From positions 168,774-232,773 of the forward strand of contig JAEZFK010000063.1 of NCBI GenBank assembly GCA_023437715.1: a stretch of 64,000 nt of DNA, given 5' to 3'. Position 1 is the first letter of the stretch. Each line of letters begins with the position of its first letter. Below, piece after piece: positions 49,728-59,421 of this stretch. Below the pieces are notes generated by a model. The model was not told where the DNA came from. It worked only from the letters and a program-made list of their open reading frames with translations, and searched no databases. A program made the position numbers and the translations under genes. This stretch comes from Bacillota bacterium. Lineage in GTDB: Bacteria; Bacillota; Clostridia; Lachnospirales; Lachnospiraceae.

Positions 49728-50423
49728 TTAGTTGGCTCTTCCGGTAATCGTAATTTCCACCCTGCGGTTTTTCGCACGTCCTTCTTCTGAATCATTTGGC
49801 GCAATGGGATTGTAATGAGAATTTCCCTCAATGGACATCTTGTCCGGTTCCAGTCCCATGGATGTCATCTGATTTAATACCACCACTGCCCTGTTTACGG
49901 ACAGCTGCCAGGAATCGGCTTCATTAGCCGCATCCCGGTTTCCCAAGTCAGCTGTGTTGCCTGTTATGGTAATATGCTCAATATCACCGTAAATAGACTC
50001 CAGACTGTTGCTTATTTCCTGTATGATCGGCTTACTGTCGGGAAGCAGGACGGCCGTGTCCGGTTTAAACAGCATGGCGTCCTTTAAGTGGATGGTAATG
50101 GTGGTACCGGTATTGGTCAGATCAATCATCTGATCCAGGTCATGTTCCGCAATATAGTTGTTTAAGGCTTTGTATACCTTTTCCAGATTGTTTGCGGGAA
50201 CAGAGATGTTATCTCCTATTTCTGCACTTTCGCTGACATTCCCGTGATTTAAGACCTGTTCCAGACCATGGGACATCTCCTTTACCTTTTGGGCGTCAAC
50301 GGAGCTCATTCCATACATGATGATAAACAAGGCCAGAAGCAAAGTGATCATATCCGAATATGTAAGGAGCCACCGCTCTGAATTGTCTTTCTCTCCTTCC
50401 GGTTCTATGCCTCTCCTGCTCAT
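49728..50423 (-). CDS. motB: Flagellar motor stator protein MotB
   Basis: A 231-residue stator subunit. Membrane segment about 19-41 with the proton-relay Asp24 (LLTYSDMITLLLALF). The C-terminal OmpA/MotB peptidoglycan-binding domain (about 100-228; ITGNTADLGN, LSVNRAVVVLNQM, GRAKNRRVEITI). With MotA it forms the ion-driven stator that turns the flagellum. An 18-bp gap separates it from motA. Confidence 0.94.
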   Translation of the reverse strand: MSRRGIEPEGEKDNSERWLLTYSDMITLLLALFIIMYGMSSVDAQKVKEMSHGLEQVLNHGNVSESAEIGDNISVPANNLEKVYKALNNYIAEHDLDQMIDLTNTGTTITIHLKDAMLFKPDTAVLLPDSKPIIQEISNSLESIYGDIEHITITGNTADLGNRDAANEADSWQLSVNRAVVVLNQMTSMGLEPDKMSIEGNSHYNPIAPNDSEEGRAKNRRVEITITGRAN

Positions 50424-50441
50424 CTTTCGTTCCTCCTCGGT

Positions 50442-51248
50442 TTAATTCTCGATACCCTGCTTATACCGCTTTCCTCCATCTGAAAAAGCCTGGAAGTAGA
50501 GAGCAAGCTCGTTTTCGATATTTCGTGAAGTATTTCCCCTGGCGATCATACATACTCCGTCCACGATCATCTCTTTCTGGATATGCTTTCTTTTCAGCTG
50601 TGTCTTTAATTTCGTGGCTATGGGCAGATAAACAATGTTTGCCATGAAAACGCCGTAGAGGGTCGCAATAAATGCGGTTCCGATGGAGCCTGCAAGCTCG
50701 GCAGGATCTTCAAACCCGGCAGCCAGAACCATGATAAGGCCCATAACCGTACCGATAACTCCCATGGTGGGGGAAAAGCCTCCCGCCGCCTCGAACACGC
50801 TGGCCTCAATGTTCTTTTGCTGCACATAGGCCCGGATATCGGATTCCAGGGTATACTGGATGGATTCCGGTGATTTTAATTCCTGGATTAAAACCAGGCC
50901 TTCTTTCAACAGCAGGTATTCCTCCTGATCCAGTTCAGGATCACGGCTGATCTCTTCCAGACAGGTTACTCCGTCGGTTCTGTAGCGGGTAGCTATGTTG
51001 GAAATTTTAGCTATCATTTTCTCCATGCTGGCTGAGTGGGGATGTCTGAAGCTCTTGATCATGGCCCTCATTGCCGTGGCAATGTCAGTCAGAGAAAAAG
51101 ATGCTACAACAGCTCCCACTGTTCCTCCGAAAACGATGATGAAAGGGCTGAGCAGAAACAGGGATGATATGACGCCGTGCTCCAGAATATAGCCGGTCAA
51201 AAGAGCCGCTACGCCAATGGCAATTCCGATAATCAGTGAAAAATCCAT
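50442..51248 (-). CDS. motA: Flagellar motor stator protein MotA
   Basis: A 268-residue stator subunit with four membrane segments (about 3-22, 30-52, 145-170, 180-202). The cytoplasmic loop carries conserved charged stretches (ISRDPELDQEEYLLLKEGL), and the late segment has GGFSPTMGVIGTVMGLI. It is the first gene of a motAB pair located away from other flagellar genes in this window. A housekeeping-type promoter precedes it. Confidence 0.94.
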   Translation of the reverse strand: MDFSLIIGIAIGVAALLTGYILEHGVISSLFLLSPFIIVFGGTVGAVVASFSLTDIATAMRAMIKSFRHPHSASMEKMIAKISNIATRYRTDGVTCLEEISRDPELDQEEYLLLKEGLVLIQELKSPESIQYTLESDIRAYVQQKNIEASVFEAAGGFSPTMGVIGTVMGLIMVLAAGFEDPAELAGSIGTAFIATLYGVFMANIVYLPIATKLKTQLKRKHIQKEMIVDGVCMIARGNTSRNIENELALYFQAFSDGGKRYKQGIEN

Positions 51249-51311
51249 AGTAATCTCCTTTGTAACTGATAAAATAAGCTGCTTTCTTTCATTTTATCAC
51301 TTAATATAAAA

Positions 51312-51325
51312 TTTTGTATACAAAA
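51312..51325. promoter_or_regulatory. Perfect 14-bp palindrome upstream of motA
   Basis: TTTTGTATACAAAA lies between the predicted start of transcription and the motA ribosome site (AAAGGAG), where a dimeric repressor could bind. No regulator is identified. Confidence 0.3.
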
Positions 51326-51346
51326 ATCTCGTCAACAGCAGTTTCA

Positions 51347-51375
51347 ATTATGCCATAAATGGTAGAAAAAAGCAA
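51347..51375 (-). promoter_or_regulatory. Probable promoter of motAB
   Basis: On the minus strand TTGCTT (51375-51370), 17 bp, CATAAT (51352-51347). A second weaker option is TTGACG near 51335-51330. I do not see a clear flagellar sigma-28 motif. Confidence 0.5.
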
Positions 51376-51406
51376 TATTTTGTAACCAACTATTTTAAAA
51401 AATCTG

Positions 51407-52651
51407 TTATGGACGTACCTGGCCGCTGCCATAGATGACGTATTTTGTCGTCGTCAGCTCTTTAAGACCCATGGGACCTCTTGCATGAAGCTTCTGGGTG
51501 CTGATGCCGATCTCCGCTCCGAAGCCGAATTCATAGCCGTCGGTAAACCGGGTGGAGGCGTTGACGTAAACGGCAGCTGCGTCAATTTCATTTAAAAACT
51601 TTTGGGAATTGGCATAATCAGAGGTGATAATGGCCTCTGAATGCTTGGTGCTGTAACGGTTGATGTGGGCGATGGCTTCTTCTATGGAATCAACCAGCTT
51701 TAGGGACAGGATATAGTCCAGATATTCACGTCCCCAGTCTTCCTCTGTGGCAGGAACAAACCCGTCCACCATGGCGCATGCCGCCTCATCGGCCCGGATT
51801 TCCACGGACTTTAAGGACAGCCTTTCTTTTAAGAGAGGCAGGAAATCAGGAGCGATTTTTCTGTGTATCACCAGAGACTCACAGGCATTGCACACACCGA
51901 TTCTCTGGGTCTTTGCATTGAATATGATATCCAGGGCCATCTGGAAATCAGCGGATTCATCCACGAAAATATGGCAGTTGCCCGTTCCCGTCTCAATGAC
52001 CGGCACCGTGCTGTTGTCCACTACCGCTTTTATCAGGCCCGCGCCTCCTCTGGGAATCAGGACATCCACATAATCCCGCATCTTCATGAACTCTTTCGTC
52101 ACTTCCCGGTCTGTGTCCGTGATGAGCTGAAGGGCGTCTTCAGGAAGACCGGCATTTTTAAGCCCTGTGCGGAGCCATTTGACAATGGCCTTATTGGAGT
52201 CCAGGGCATCGCTTCCGCCTTTTAAAATAACCGCATTTCCCGATTTAAAGCAGAGGCCGAAAGCATCGGCGGTCACGTTAGGCCTGGATTCGTAAATGAT
52301 GCCGATAACGCCTAAGGGAACCCGCTTCTGGCCGATGGTCAGGCCGTTGGGGCGCACTTTCATGGAAAGCACCTCTCCGACAGGATCGTCCAGGGCTGCC
52401 ACGGACAAAAGGCCGTCAGCCATGGCTTCAATTCTTTTCGGAGTCAGTTCCAGGCGGTCGATCAGGCCGGAGCTCATTCCGGCTTTTGTAGCTCTTATAA
52501 CATCCTCCTGGTTTGCCGTAAGGATTTCAACCTCTCCGTCCAGCAGGGCGGCGGCGGCGGCCCTTAATCCTTCGTTCTTTTTCTCAGAACCCAGGATTCC
52601 CATGGCGGCAGATACTTCTTTTGCTTTTTTTCCAATGTCTGTAATCGTCAT
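51407..52651 (-). CDS. proA: Glutamate-5-semialdehyde dehydrogenase (gamma-glutamyl phosphate reductase)
   Basis: A 414-residue NADPH-dependent enzyme for step two of proline synthesis. The catalytic Cys is in RIGVCNACESLVIHR; other motifs: GVIGIIYESRPNVTADAFGLCFKSGNA (seen as separate parts), VLIPRGGAGLIKAV and FGFGAEIGISTQKLHARGPMG. ATG 52651 was chosen because GGAGG is 7 bases upstream. It is the last gene of a proB-DUF896-ligase-proA operon. Confidence 0.96.
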   Translation of the reverse strand: MTITDIGKKAKEVSAAMGILGSEKKNEGLRAAAAALLDGEVEILTANQEDVIRATKAGMSSGLIDRLELTPKRIEAMADGLLSVAALDDPVGEVLSMKVRPNGLTIGQKRVPLGVIGIIYESRPNVTADAFGLCFKSGNAVILKGGSDALDSNKAIVKWLRTGLKNAGLPEDALQLITDTDREVTKEFMKMRDYVDVLIPRGGAGLIKAVVDNSTVPVIETGTGNCHIFVDESADFQMALDIIFNAKTQRIGVCNACESLVIHRKIAPDFLPLLKERLSLKSVEIRADEAACAMVDGFVPATEEDWGREYLDYILSLKLVDSIEEAIAHINRYSTKHSEAIITSDYANSQKFLNEIDAAAVYVNASTRFTDGYEFGFGAEIGISTQKLHARGPMGLKELTTTKYVIYGSGQVRP

Positions 52652-52707
52652 AAAAAGTCCTCCAATCTTTTTACTGCCCATGTATTTGGGGTATACAAAG
52701 CGTCTCT

Positions 52708-53250
52708 CTAAGGGGTGATAATGTAATTCACCGGTTTGTCATGAGCTTCCGACGGAATTTTGTCAAGTATCTGAAAATCATAGGCAATGGCAATGCGCCT
52801 GTGATGAGGCTCTCTCTGGAAAAAGCGGTCATAATAACCGCCTCCGTAACCGATCCTGTTTCCGTCACTGTCAAATGCGATTCCCGGAACAATGACAGGG
52901 GCCTCCGGGTCACGGATCTTTAAGCAGCCGGCCTTGGGTTCCATGATTCCCATGACCCCTTCCTCCAAATCCTTTTTTCCGGATATGGAATAAAACTCCA
53001 GTTCCTTTCCAGTAACCTTGGGAACGGCTATGTACTTTCCCTGTCTGAGAAGGGCTTCCATGAATCGCCAGGTACTCACCTCCCCCGGAAGGGAGGCATA
53101 GCAATAAACGCAAAAGGCATGGCGGATCTCGCTTAAATTCAAAAGCTGCCTGCAAACAGACTCATTCCATTTTGCTTCGGTGGCTGCTTCCAGAGTTTTT
53201 CTCCGCTCCTTTACCCATTTTCTGATTTCACTCTTCTCCGACTTTTCCAT
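52708..53250 (-). CDS. 5-formyltetrahydrofolate cyclo-ligase
   Basis: A 180-residue enzyme that converts 5-formyl-THF to 5,10-methenyl-THF using ATP, rescuing stored folate. Motifs: KSEIRKWVKERRKTL start, FCVYCYASLPGEVSTW, PGIAFDSDGNRIGYGGGYYDRFF (in parts), and the end VNYIITP. It overlaps the DUF896 gene by 23 bp and sits inside the proline operon without a clear pathway link. Confidence 0.92.
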   Translation of the reverse strand: MEKSEKSEIRKWVKERRKTLEAATEAKWNESVCRQLLNLSEIRHAFCVYCYASLPGEVSTWRFMEALLRQGKYIAVPKVTGKELEFYSISGKKDLEEGVMGIMEPKAGCLKIRDPEAPVIVPGIAFDSDGNRIGYGGGYYDRFFQREPHHRRIAIAYDFQILDKIPSEAHDKPVNYIITP

Positions 53251-53449
53251 ATTTTTTACCCAGATCCGTTATGGTTCCGTCTGCTTCCTGAATGGATATA
53301 TTATTTAAATTTCCTCTTAAGCTGTTTCTGATGGCTTCGATGTACTCTTTGCGCAGGGCGGCCTGCTCTTTTTTTTCTTCTTCTGTAAGCCCTTCCTGCT
53401 TGGATCTATGGTAAAGTACATTGATGCGGTCTATTTTTTCCTGATTCAT
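53228..53449 (-). CDS. DUF896/YnzC-family small protein
   Basis: A 73-residue helical protein: MNQEKIDRINVLYHRSKQEG, then a helical hairpin (LTEEEKKEQAALRKEYIEAIR) and NSLRGNL, the DUF896 signature. In Bacillus, YnzC is a small SOS-linked/biofilm-region protein of unknown action. It lies 9 bp after proB. Confidence 0.9.
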   Translation of the reverse strand: MNQEKIDRINVLYHRSKQEGLTEEEKKEQAALRKEYIEAIRNSLRGNLNNISIQEADGTITDLGKKYGKVGEE

Positions 53450-53458
53450 AAATTCTCC

Positions 53459-54322
53459 TTAATACTCGTGGTTGATATAGTCCATTAAATCAAAATCATG
53501 GTTTGGATGGGCGAGAAACAGGGTCCCCTTTTCTTCCCCTTTTACGATCTGCCAGACGGCTTCCACTTCATCGCCGTTGGCAATTACCATGTCGGTGCCG
53601 CTGTCCGTGGCAATCCGGGCAGCCGCCAGCTTTGCGGCCATTCCTCCGGTACCCACATCGCTGCTTGAAGTGGATTTTCCCATTTCCATTAGGTCCGGGG
53701 TGATTTCCTCTACCAGACCGATAAATTTTGCGTCGGGGTTCTGCCTTGGATCGTCAGAATAAAGGCCGTCAATATCCGATAAGAGAATGAGAAGATCTGC
53801 TCCGATCAAGGCAGCCACAATGGCAGAAAGCCGGTCATTATCCCCGAAATTATCCACCAGAGGGATTTCTGAGGTGGAAACCGTATCGTTTTCATTGACA
53901 ATGGGAATGGTCCCCAGCTTTAAGAGCTCATCAAAGGTATTCTGGGCATTGTAGCGGCTGCTGTCATTGACCATTGTATTCTTTGTTAAAAGTACCTGTG
54001 CCGCAATCTGGTTATATTCTGCAAAAATCTTCTGATACACCATCATAAGCCTGGCCTGGCCCACTGCAGCAAAGGCCTGTTTTTCCGAGATAGTAACGGG
54101 CCGCGTATGATGCCCCAAAGCCTGACGGCCCGCAGCAATAGCGCCCGAAGAAACCAGCACTACTTCCTTTCCCTCTCCCTTTAAATCGCTGATAACCCGC
54201 ACCAGCTTCTCAATCTTCATCAAATTCATATCCCCGGTATAGGCGTGTGTTAAGGATGAGGATCCGATTTTAATAACAATTCGTTTTTTATCTTTCAGTC
54301 TTTCTCGCGCCTGATCGTTCAT
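53459..54322 (-). CDS. proB: Glutamate 5-kinase, short form without PUA domain
   Basis: A 287-residue amino-acid kinase that phosphorylates glutamate for proline synthesis. Motifs: RIVIKIGSSSLTH (14-26), VLVSSGAIAAGRQALG, NENDTVSTSEI, FGDNDRLSAIVAALIGADLL and VGTGGMAAKLAAARIA. It stops before the C-terminal PUA domain found in the 367-residue E. coli enzyme; short forms are normal in some Firmicutes and feedback control may differ. First gene of the proline operon. Confidence 0.95.
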   Translation of the reverse strand: MNDQARERLKDKKRIVIKIGSSSLTHAYTGDMNLMKIEKLVRVISDLKGEGKEVVLVSSGAIAAGRQALGHHTRPVTISEKQAFAAVGQARLMMVYQKIFAEYNQIAAQVLLTKNTMVNDSSRYNAQNTFDELLKLGTIPIVNENDTVSTSEIPLVDNFGDNDRLSAIVAALIGADLLILLSDIDGLYSDDPRQNPDAKFIGLVEEITPDLMEMGKSTSSSDVGTGGMAAKLAAARIATDSGTDMVIANGDEVEAVWQIVKGEEKGTLFLAHPNHDFDLMDYINHEY

Positions 54323-54390
54323 TCTTTTTTCATCTGCTTTCTGTCGTTCTTTTGTTTTATATCTTACCTCATTTTGAGGGGGGCGTCAAT

Positions 54391-55986
54391 CTATTCCCCA
54401 AGTCTTCCAAACCGGGCCCCAATGGCTTCCGCCACCTTCAGCCCATCCATAGCTGCCGAGGTAATTCCTCCCGCATACCCAGCTCCTTCCCCGCAAGGAT
54501 AAATCCCCTTTATCCTGCATTCAAAATCCCCATCCCTAGGAATTCTCACCGGAGAAGAGGTACGGCTTTCCACCCCCGCCAAAATAGCATCTTCCCTGGA
54601 GAACCCATGTATCTTATATTCAAAAGCCTCAATCCCTTCCACCAGCGATTCCGTCAAATACCCCGGAAGAAACTCCCTTATATTTCCAAACTCAAAGCCC
54701 CCCTTAAAGGCCGGTTCCACCTCCCCAAAAGCTCTTGTCATCTGATTCTTTTTAAAATCTCCATAAAGCTGGACCGGAATCTTCCCATTTCCATACAAAA
54801 AAGCCGCTTCCTCCAGCCTTCTCTGATAAGCAACTCCCGAAAGCGGAGACATCCCCCCGAAATCTTCCGGCGTCACCGTAACGATCAAAGCACTGTTTGC
54901 ATTCTTACCATCCCTCTTATGATAGCTCATTCCATTGACAGCCAGCCGTTTTTCCTCCGAAGAAGCATTAACCACATACCCGCCGGGACACATACAAAAA
55001 GTATAAACTCCTCTCCCATTGGCACACTGGTGGGTAAGTTTATAATCGGCAGCCCCCAGAACAGGAATCTCCGTCTTCCCATACTGGGAAAGGTTCACTG
55101 CTTCCTGTGGATGCTGAATCCTCAATCCCAAAGCAAAAGCCTTTGCCTCCATGGGAATCCCTCGCTTTTCCAGGACTTCAAAAGTATCTCTTGCGCTGTG
55201 CCCGATGGCAAGAACCAGAAGCTCCGTCCCAACCCGCTCCGTTCCATTAACGGTAATCCCTATAATCTTCCCGTCTTCCACCAAAAAATCCGTCACATGG
55301 CTGTGAAACCGCACCTCTCCCCCATGATTAATAATTTCTTCCCTCATATTTTTCACAATACCACTTAATACATCGGTTCCGATATGAGGTTTATTAATAT
55401 AGAGAATAGAAGGATCTGCACCAAATTCCACGAAAAGCTCCAGCACCTTTCGATTTCTCATAAGAGGATCCTTAACAAGGGTATTAAGCTTTCCATCCGA
55501 AAATGTCCCTGCTCCCCCCTCTCCAAACTGGACATTGCAATCAGGATTTAACGCACCCTCCACCCAGAATTCATCCACAAGCTGCTTCCGCGCATCCACG
55601 TCCTCTCCCCGCTCCAAAAGAATCGGCCGGTACCCATTCCTGGAAAGCATAATTCCGCAGAAAAGTCCCGCAGGTCCCGCTCCGATGATGACAGGCCGGG
55701 AGGACAGTTTCTCCGCCCCCGGCTTAGGAAAACAGTATTCCTTTTTCTCCGCAAGGACAATTCCCGGATTTCCTGCTTTATGTACCACCGTTTCTTCCCT
55801 ATCCGTTTCCACGTCGATACAGCAGGTGAAATGGATCTCTCCTTTTTTTCTGGCGTCGACGGACTGTTTTACAATCTGAAAAGACTTAATTTCCCTTATT
55901 GGCAGCCTTAATGCCTTAGCCGCCTTTGCTCTTAATTCCTCTTCGGTATAATCTAATGGCAGCTTTAATTGATTGATTCTTATCAT
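54391..55986 (-). CDS. FAD-dependent oxidoreductase of the long 'NAD(P)/FAD-dependent' dehydrogenase family
   Basis: A 531-residue flavoprotein. A small N-terminal domain (about 1-80, starting MIRINQLKLPLDYTEEEL) precedes the FAD-binding Rossmann motif VIIGAGPAGLFCGIMLSRNG (about 104-123). Other motifs: NVQFGEGGAGTFSDGKL, IGTDVLSGIVKNMREEI, LVLAIGHSARDTFEVL, and the C-terminal GEGAGYAGGITSAAMDGLK. The family is widespread in anaerobes; substrate unknown. ATG 55986 has AGAGGAAAG upstream. It lies 17 bp after the HI0933-like gene, so the two flavoproteins are cotranscribed. Confidence 0.88.
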   Translation of the reverse strand: MIRINQLKLPLDYTEEELRAKAAKALRLPIREIKSFQIVKQSVDARKKGEIHFTCCIDVETDREETVVHKAGNPGIVLAEKKEYCFPKPGAEKLSSRPVIIGAGPAGLFCGIMLSRNGYRPILLERGEDVDARKQLVDEFWVEGALNPDCNVQFGEGGAGTFSDGKLNTLVKDPLMRNRKVLELFVEFGADPSILYINKPHIGTDVLSGIVKNMREEIINHGGEVRFHSHVTDFLVEDGKIIGITVNGTERVGTELLVLAIGHSARDTFEVLEKRGIPMEAKAFALGLRIQHPQEAVNLSQYGKTEIPVLGAADYKLTHQCANGRGVYTFCMCPGGYVVNASSEEKRLAVNGMSYHKRDGKNANSALIVTVTPEDFGGMSPLSGVAYQRRLEEAAFLYGNGKIPVQLYGDFKKNQMTRAFGEVEPAFKGGFEFGNIREFLPGYLTESLVEGIEAFEYKIHGFSREDAILAGVESRTSSPVRIPRDGDFECRIKGIYPCGEGAGYAGGITSAAMDGLKVAEAIGARFGRLGE

Positions 55987-56003
55987 TCTTTCCTCTTTCT
56001 CTT

Positions 56004-57221
56004 TTAACGTTTTCCTTTTCCCGCATTCATGCCTGCCAGTATTCCGCTGGACCAGGCCCATTGAAGGTTATATCCTCCGCAGATACCGTCCACGTCAAGA
56101 ATCTCCCCGGCCAGATACAGCCCCCGGACAAGCCTTGATTCCATACTAAGTGGATTAACCTCCCCTATATCGATCCCTCCGCTGCAGACCTGAGCCTGAT
56201 CAAAGGAATTGGCCGCTGTAACCGTCGTCTTAAGCCCTTTCATCAACGCACAAAGTCTTTTTATCTGAGCCGCCGTAATTTCACCGGAGCTTCCTTTCCC
56301 AATGCCGCTTTCCTTTAACAGGATATGGGCCAGCTTCTGGTTCAACACTCCATGGAGAAACTCCGTCCCCGGCCTGTAGCCAAACCTTTTTACCCGGCCA
56401 GACAGAAACTGCTCCGTATCATCAAAGCCCATATCCGGAAACAAATCCAGTTCCGCTGTAACAGCCTTTCCCTCATCAATCCCCCTTGCCGCAAAACGGC
56501 TGACCTGGAATACCGGTATCCCGGAGATTCCATAATCAGTAAACTGAAGCTCTCCCCTGTCAGAATCAACTGTTTTTCCATCTATCTTAAGCGTCACAAT
56601 GGCTTCCGTTCGCACTCCGGCCGCCTCCTTGTACCACTTTTCCCTGCACCGAAGCTGGACCAAGGCAGGAAGCGGCTTTATAATACGGTGGCCTAATGTT
56701 TCCGCCAGACCATACCCGCTTCCGTCAGATCCGGTTTTAGGAGCTGCCATTGATCCGGCAGCCAATATGACCGAATCCGCTTTCATCTTCCCTTCCGAGG
56801 TCTTCAATGTCAGATCTTTCCCTATCCCATTCACCTGACATCCGCAGATGACAGGAACTCTCAAATGATCCAGTTCAAAAAGCAAAGCTTCCGCCACTGA
56901 AGAAGCCTGTCCTGTATTTGGATAGACATAGCCGTTTCTGTCCGTAAGAACGACGCCAAGGTCCCGGAAGAAATCCATAGTATATTCTACGGAGATCTGA
57001 TCCAGAACCTTTTTTATAAAATCCGGCCTTCCGCCCCGGTGGGCGTTATCCGGCATAGCCAGATTCGTTAAGTTGCATTTGCCGTTTCCCGTAGCCAGAA
57101 GCTTTTTTCCGGGCTTTGGCGTGTGTTCCAGAACCGTGACGGAAGCGCCTTTTCTGGCCGCCGTTATGGCTGCCGCCAGACCGGAGGCTCCTGCCCCTAC
57201 GACGATCACCTGTGGTTTCAT
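56004..57221 (-). CDS. HI0933/YhiN-family flavoprotein (BaiN-like)
   Basis: A 405-residue FAD protein. It starts MKPQVIVVGAGASGLAAAIT with the dinucleotide-binding motif, then LEHTPKPGKKLLATGNGKCN (glycine-rich FAD contact) and ends with GLYLAGEILDVDGICGGYNL, hallmarks of the HI0933 family. BaiN, a gut-Clostridium member, reduces bile-acid intermediates, but family members vary and no bile-acid genes are nearby. First gene of a two-gene flavoprotein operon. Confidence 0.88.
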   Translation of the reverse strand: MKPQVIVVGAGASGLAAAITAARKGASVTVLEHTPKPGKKLLATGNGKCNLTNLAMPDNAHRGGRPDFIKKVLDQISVEYTMDFFRDLGVVLTDRNGYVYPNTGQASSVAEALLFELDHLRVPVICGCQVNGIGKDLTLKTSEGKMKADSVILAAGSMAAPKTGSDGSGYGLAETLGHRIIKPLPALVQLRCREKWYKEAAGVRTEAIVTLKIDGKTVDSDRGELQFTDYGISGIPVFQVSRFAARGIDEGKAVTAELDLFPDMGFDDTEQFLSGRVKRFGYRPGTEFLHGVLNQKLAHILLKESGIGKGSSGEITAAQIKRLCALMKGLKTTVTAANSFDQAQVCSGGIDIGEVNPLSMESRLVRGLYLAGEILDVDGICGGYNLQWAWSSGILAGMNAGKGKR

Positions 57222-57300
57222 AAATCCCTCCCGTATATTCTGATAATTCTATTTTATCCAGTTTATCCTTTTATTTCAAGTAATTATGACAAGTAATTCA

Positions 57301-57693
57301 TCAGCTCGTATAAGATTCCAAATAGTTAAACACCTCAACCATGGAAGAAAACCAGATGCCATCCATTAATTTTCCCCGTTCTTCCTCAGGGAAATCAGTA
57401 ATCGGCATGTGGGTGTAGAGGCAGATGGTGGTCTTGTCCTGATAGAGGACGAGAAGATATCCGTCCTCTGAGACAAGATAATATTTTTCTTTCCCCGACG
57501 CATTTGCCGGCTCGGCCTCTTCCTCTTCCTGATTGATGACGATCTGTGCTTCTGTTACCGTCTCTGTTTCTATGGTCGCCCCCGGCAGGGCCTCTTCGGG
57601 CCTTACGCTGTCCTTTGTAATGGCAAAGCCTATTCCTAAGCAGATGGCAGATGCCGCTACAAACAACAGAAAGCAGAACATATACTTCTTCAT
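57301..57693 (-). CDS. Membrane-anchored protein of unknown function
   Basis: A 130-residue protein: one N-terminal membrane segment (about 5-25, MFCFLLFVAASAICLGIGF), an acidic Glu/Thr-rich spacer (about 30-65) and a small C-terminal domain (about 68-128) with KYYLVSEDGYLLVLYQDKTT. That last part resembles the short BofC-like domain seen in sporulation envelope proteins, but weakly. It is 54 bp downstream of the SpoVB-like gene and probably its operon partner. Confidence 0.7.
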   Translation of the reverse strand: MKKYMFCFLLFVAASAICLGIGFAITKDSVRPEEALPGATIETETVTEAQIVINQEEEEAEPANASGKEKYYLVSEDGYLLVLYQDKTTICLYTHMPITDFPEEERGKLMDGIWFSSMVEVFNYLESYTS

Positions 57694-57747
57694 GAGATGA
57701 TACCTCCTTCAAGTAAGTATAGTATCTGCTTTCTTCTATCATTTTAA

Positions 57748-59421
57748 TCACATCAGATGGAATTTTCGTGCAATTCCTGCCAATTTTCGCCCTCCGGGCA
57801 TGGTTAAAAGCTCTGATTCGTCCACGCAGTGCAGTTTTAAGAGCAGGATGCCATAAACCACTACCGCCACCCCTACTGCCGCCAGAACGCCAAAAACATT
57901 GCGTTTTAAGAGCAGATGGACTCCAAAATAGGTCCCATAGGCCGCCGCTCCCATGATTCCGGCGGACAGAATGGGCAGAAAGAAAGTTTTTTTCACTTCC
58001 TGCCTGTAGTTTAAAAATCGACCAATGGAAAGCCCGTTTAAGGCGCACATGGTAAATGCAAACAGGATGTTGGAGTACACCACGCTGTAAATTCCCATCT
58101 TAAGCCCAAAAAGCATGACGGACAGAATCCCGATATGAATGATCAGGGAAATGATGGCATTCTTTAAAGGCGTCTGCATCCGGTTAATTCCCTGAAGCAC
58201 TCCATTTGTCACCGTGGAAAGGGAGTAAAAAACTACTGCCCCAGACCCGTACATCATCATTTTTATAAGGGACGAATTATCATTCCTGCTGAATAACAGA
58301 TTGCAGATGGGCCCTGCCAGCACAGTCAGTCCCACGGTGGCAGGAATGGCAATGATCATGGAAAAACGGATTACCATGGAAATCTTGCTCAGCACCTGTC
58401 CCCTGTTCCGCTCAGCCACTGCCCTGGAAAGGGACGGGATAAGGGCGGAGGAAAGGGAATTGGCAATTGCAACAGGAATACTGTAAAGAAGCTGGTACTT
58501 CCCCACAACTCCCAGATTGGAAGCGATCTCCGTCCCCTCCATGCCGAATGCAGACATGCAGTTTCCGTAGATGCTGTTATCAATCACCGTACTGATGTTA
58601 TAAGCCACGCTGCTTAAAACAATGGGGAAAACCGTCATTAAAAGAGCGCCGGAAAGCTCTCCATAAGACTCCCGGTGTCTCACCCTGTCTTTCCCCACCT
58701 GCTTTCTTATTACCGGAAAATAGGCGGATAAAATAAACATGAGAAACAGCAGGGCTGCCACAGCTCCCACCCCTGTGCCTATGGTTCCCCCCGCCGCTCC
58801 AAACGCATAGGAGTATGAACTGGAACCGTGGACCAGGTTGGACTTAAGCCCCGCCTGAAACAGCCTGGAAGCTGCATACACGCTGATGATTGCATTGACG
58901 ATCTGCTCCAGCACCTGGGATACGGCTGTGGGAATCATGGTCCCAAGGCCCTGGAAATAGCCCCGGAACACGCCTAAATAGGCGATCACCCAGATGGTGG
59001 GAGCCAGGGTCTTTAAGGCATAAAAGGTATAAGGCATCTGCAAAAAGCGGCTGGCAAATACATCCGCTCCAAACCAGAGCACCGCGGCTCCCAGCCCTCC
59101 TGCCACAGTTCCGTAAAACAGGGCGACCTTTAGTACCCTTAAGGAATTGCGGTATTCCTTCCTTGCCATTCTGGTGGCTATCATCTTGGAAACAGCCGTA
59201 GGCAGGCTGTAAGAGGATACGATGAGAAGAAGGGAATAAATTGAAAAGGCGGAGCTGTAATAGCCGTTTCCTTCATCCCCTAAAATATCTGCCAGAGGGA
59301 TGCGGTAAAACATGCCGATAACCCGGACGATTATCCCTGCCGCAGCAAGGATAACGCCCTGGATCAGAAAATTGGAAGCCCCCCTTTTGATTGGTTTTCT
59401 TCTTGTTCTATTGTTTTCCAT
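57748..59421 (-). CDS. SpoVB/MurJ-like polysaccharide flippase
   Basis: A 557-residue membrane protein of the MOP/MATE-like flippase superfamily, with about 14 membrane segments. Near the start: FLIQGVILAAAGIIVRVIGM and YRIPLADILGDEGNGYYSSA, typical of SpoVB/YtgP-type lipid-linked oligosaccharide flippases. It should move wall or spore-cortex precursors across the membrane; whether it is SpoVB or a vegetative MurJ-type protein cannot be told. It overlaps the DUF3048 gene by 14 bp. Confidence 0.87.
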   Translation of the reverse strand: MENNRTRRKPIKRGASNFLIQGVILAAAGIIVRVIGMFYRIPLADILGDEGNGYYSSAFSIYSLLLIVSSYSLPTAVSKMIATRMARKEYRNSLRVLKVALFYGTVAGGLGAAVLWFGADVFASRFLQMPYTFYALKTLAPTIWVIAYLGVFRGYFQGLGTMIPTAVSQVLEQIVNAIISVYAASRLFQAGLKSNLVHGSSSYSYAFGAAGGTIGTGVGAVAALLFLMFILSAYFPVIRKQVGKDRVRHRESYGELSGALLMTVFPIVLSSVAYNISTVIDNSIYGNCMSAFGMEGTEIASNLGVVGKYQLLYSIPVAIANSLSSALIPSLSRAVAERNRGQVLSKISMVIRFSMIIAIPATVGLTVLAGPICNLLFSRNDNSSLIKMMMYGSGAVVFYSLSTVTNGVLQGINRMQTPLKNAIISLIIHIGILSVMLFGLKMGIYSVVYSNILFAFTMCALNGLSIGRFLNYRQEVKKTFFLPILSAGIMGAAAYGTYFGVHLLLKRNVFGVLAAVGVAVVVYGILLLKLHCVDESELLTMPGGRKLAGIARKFHLM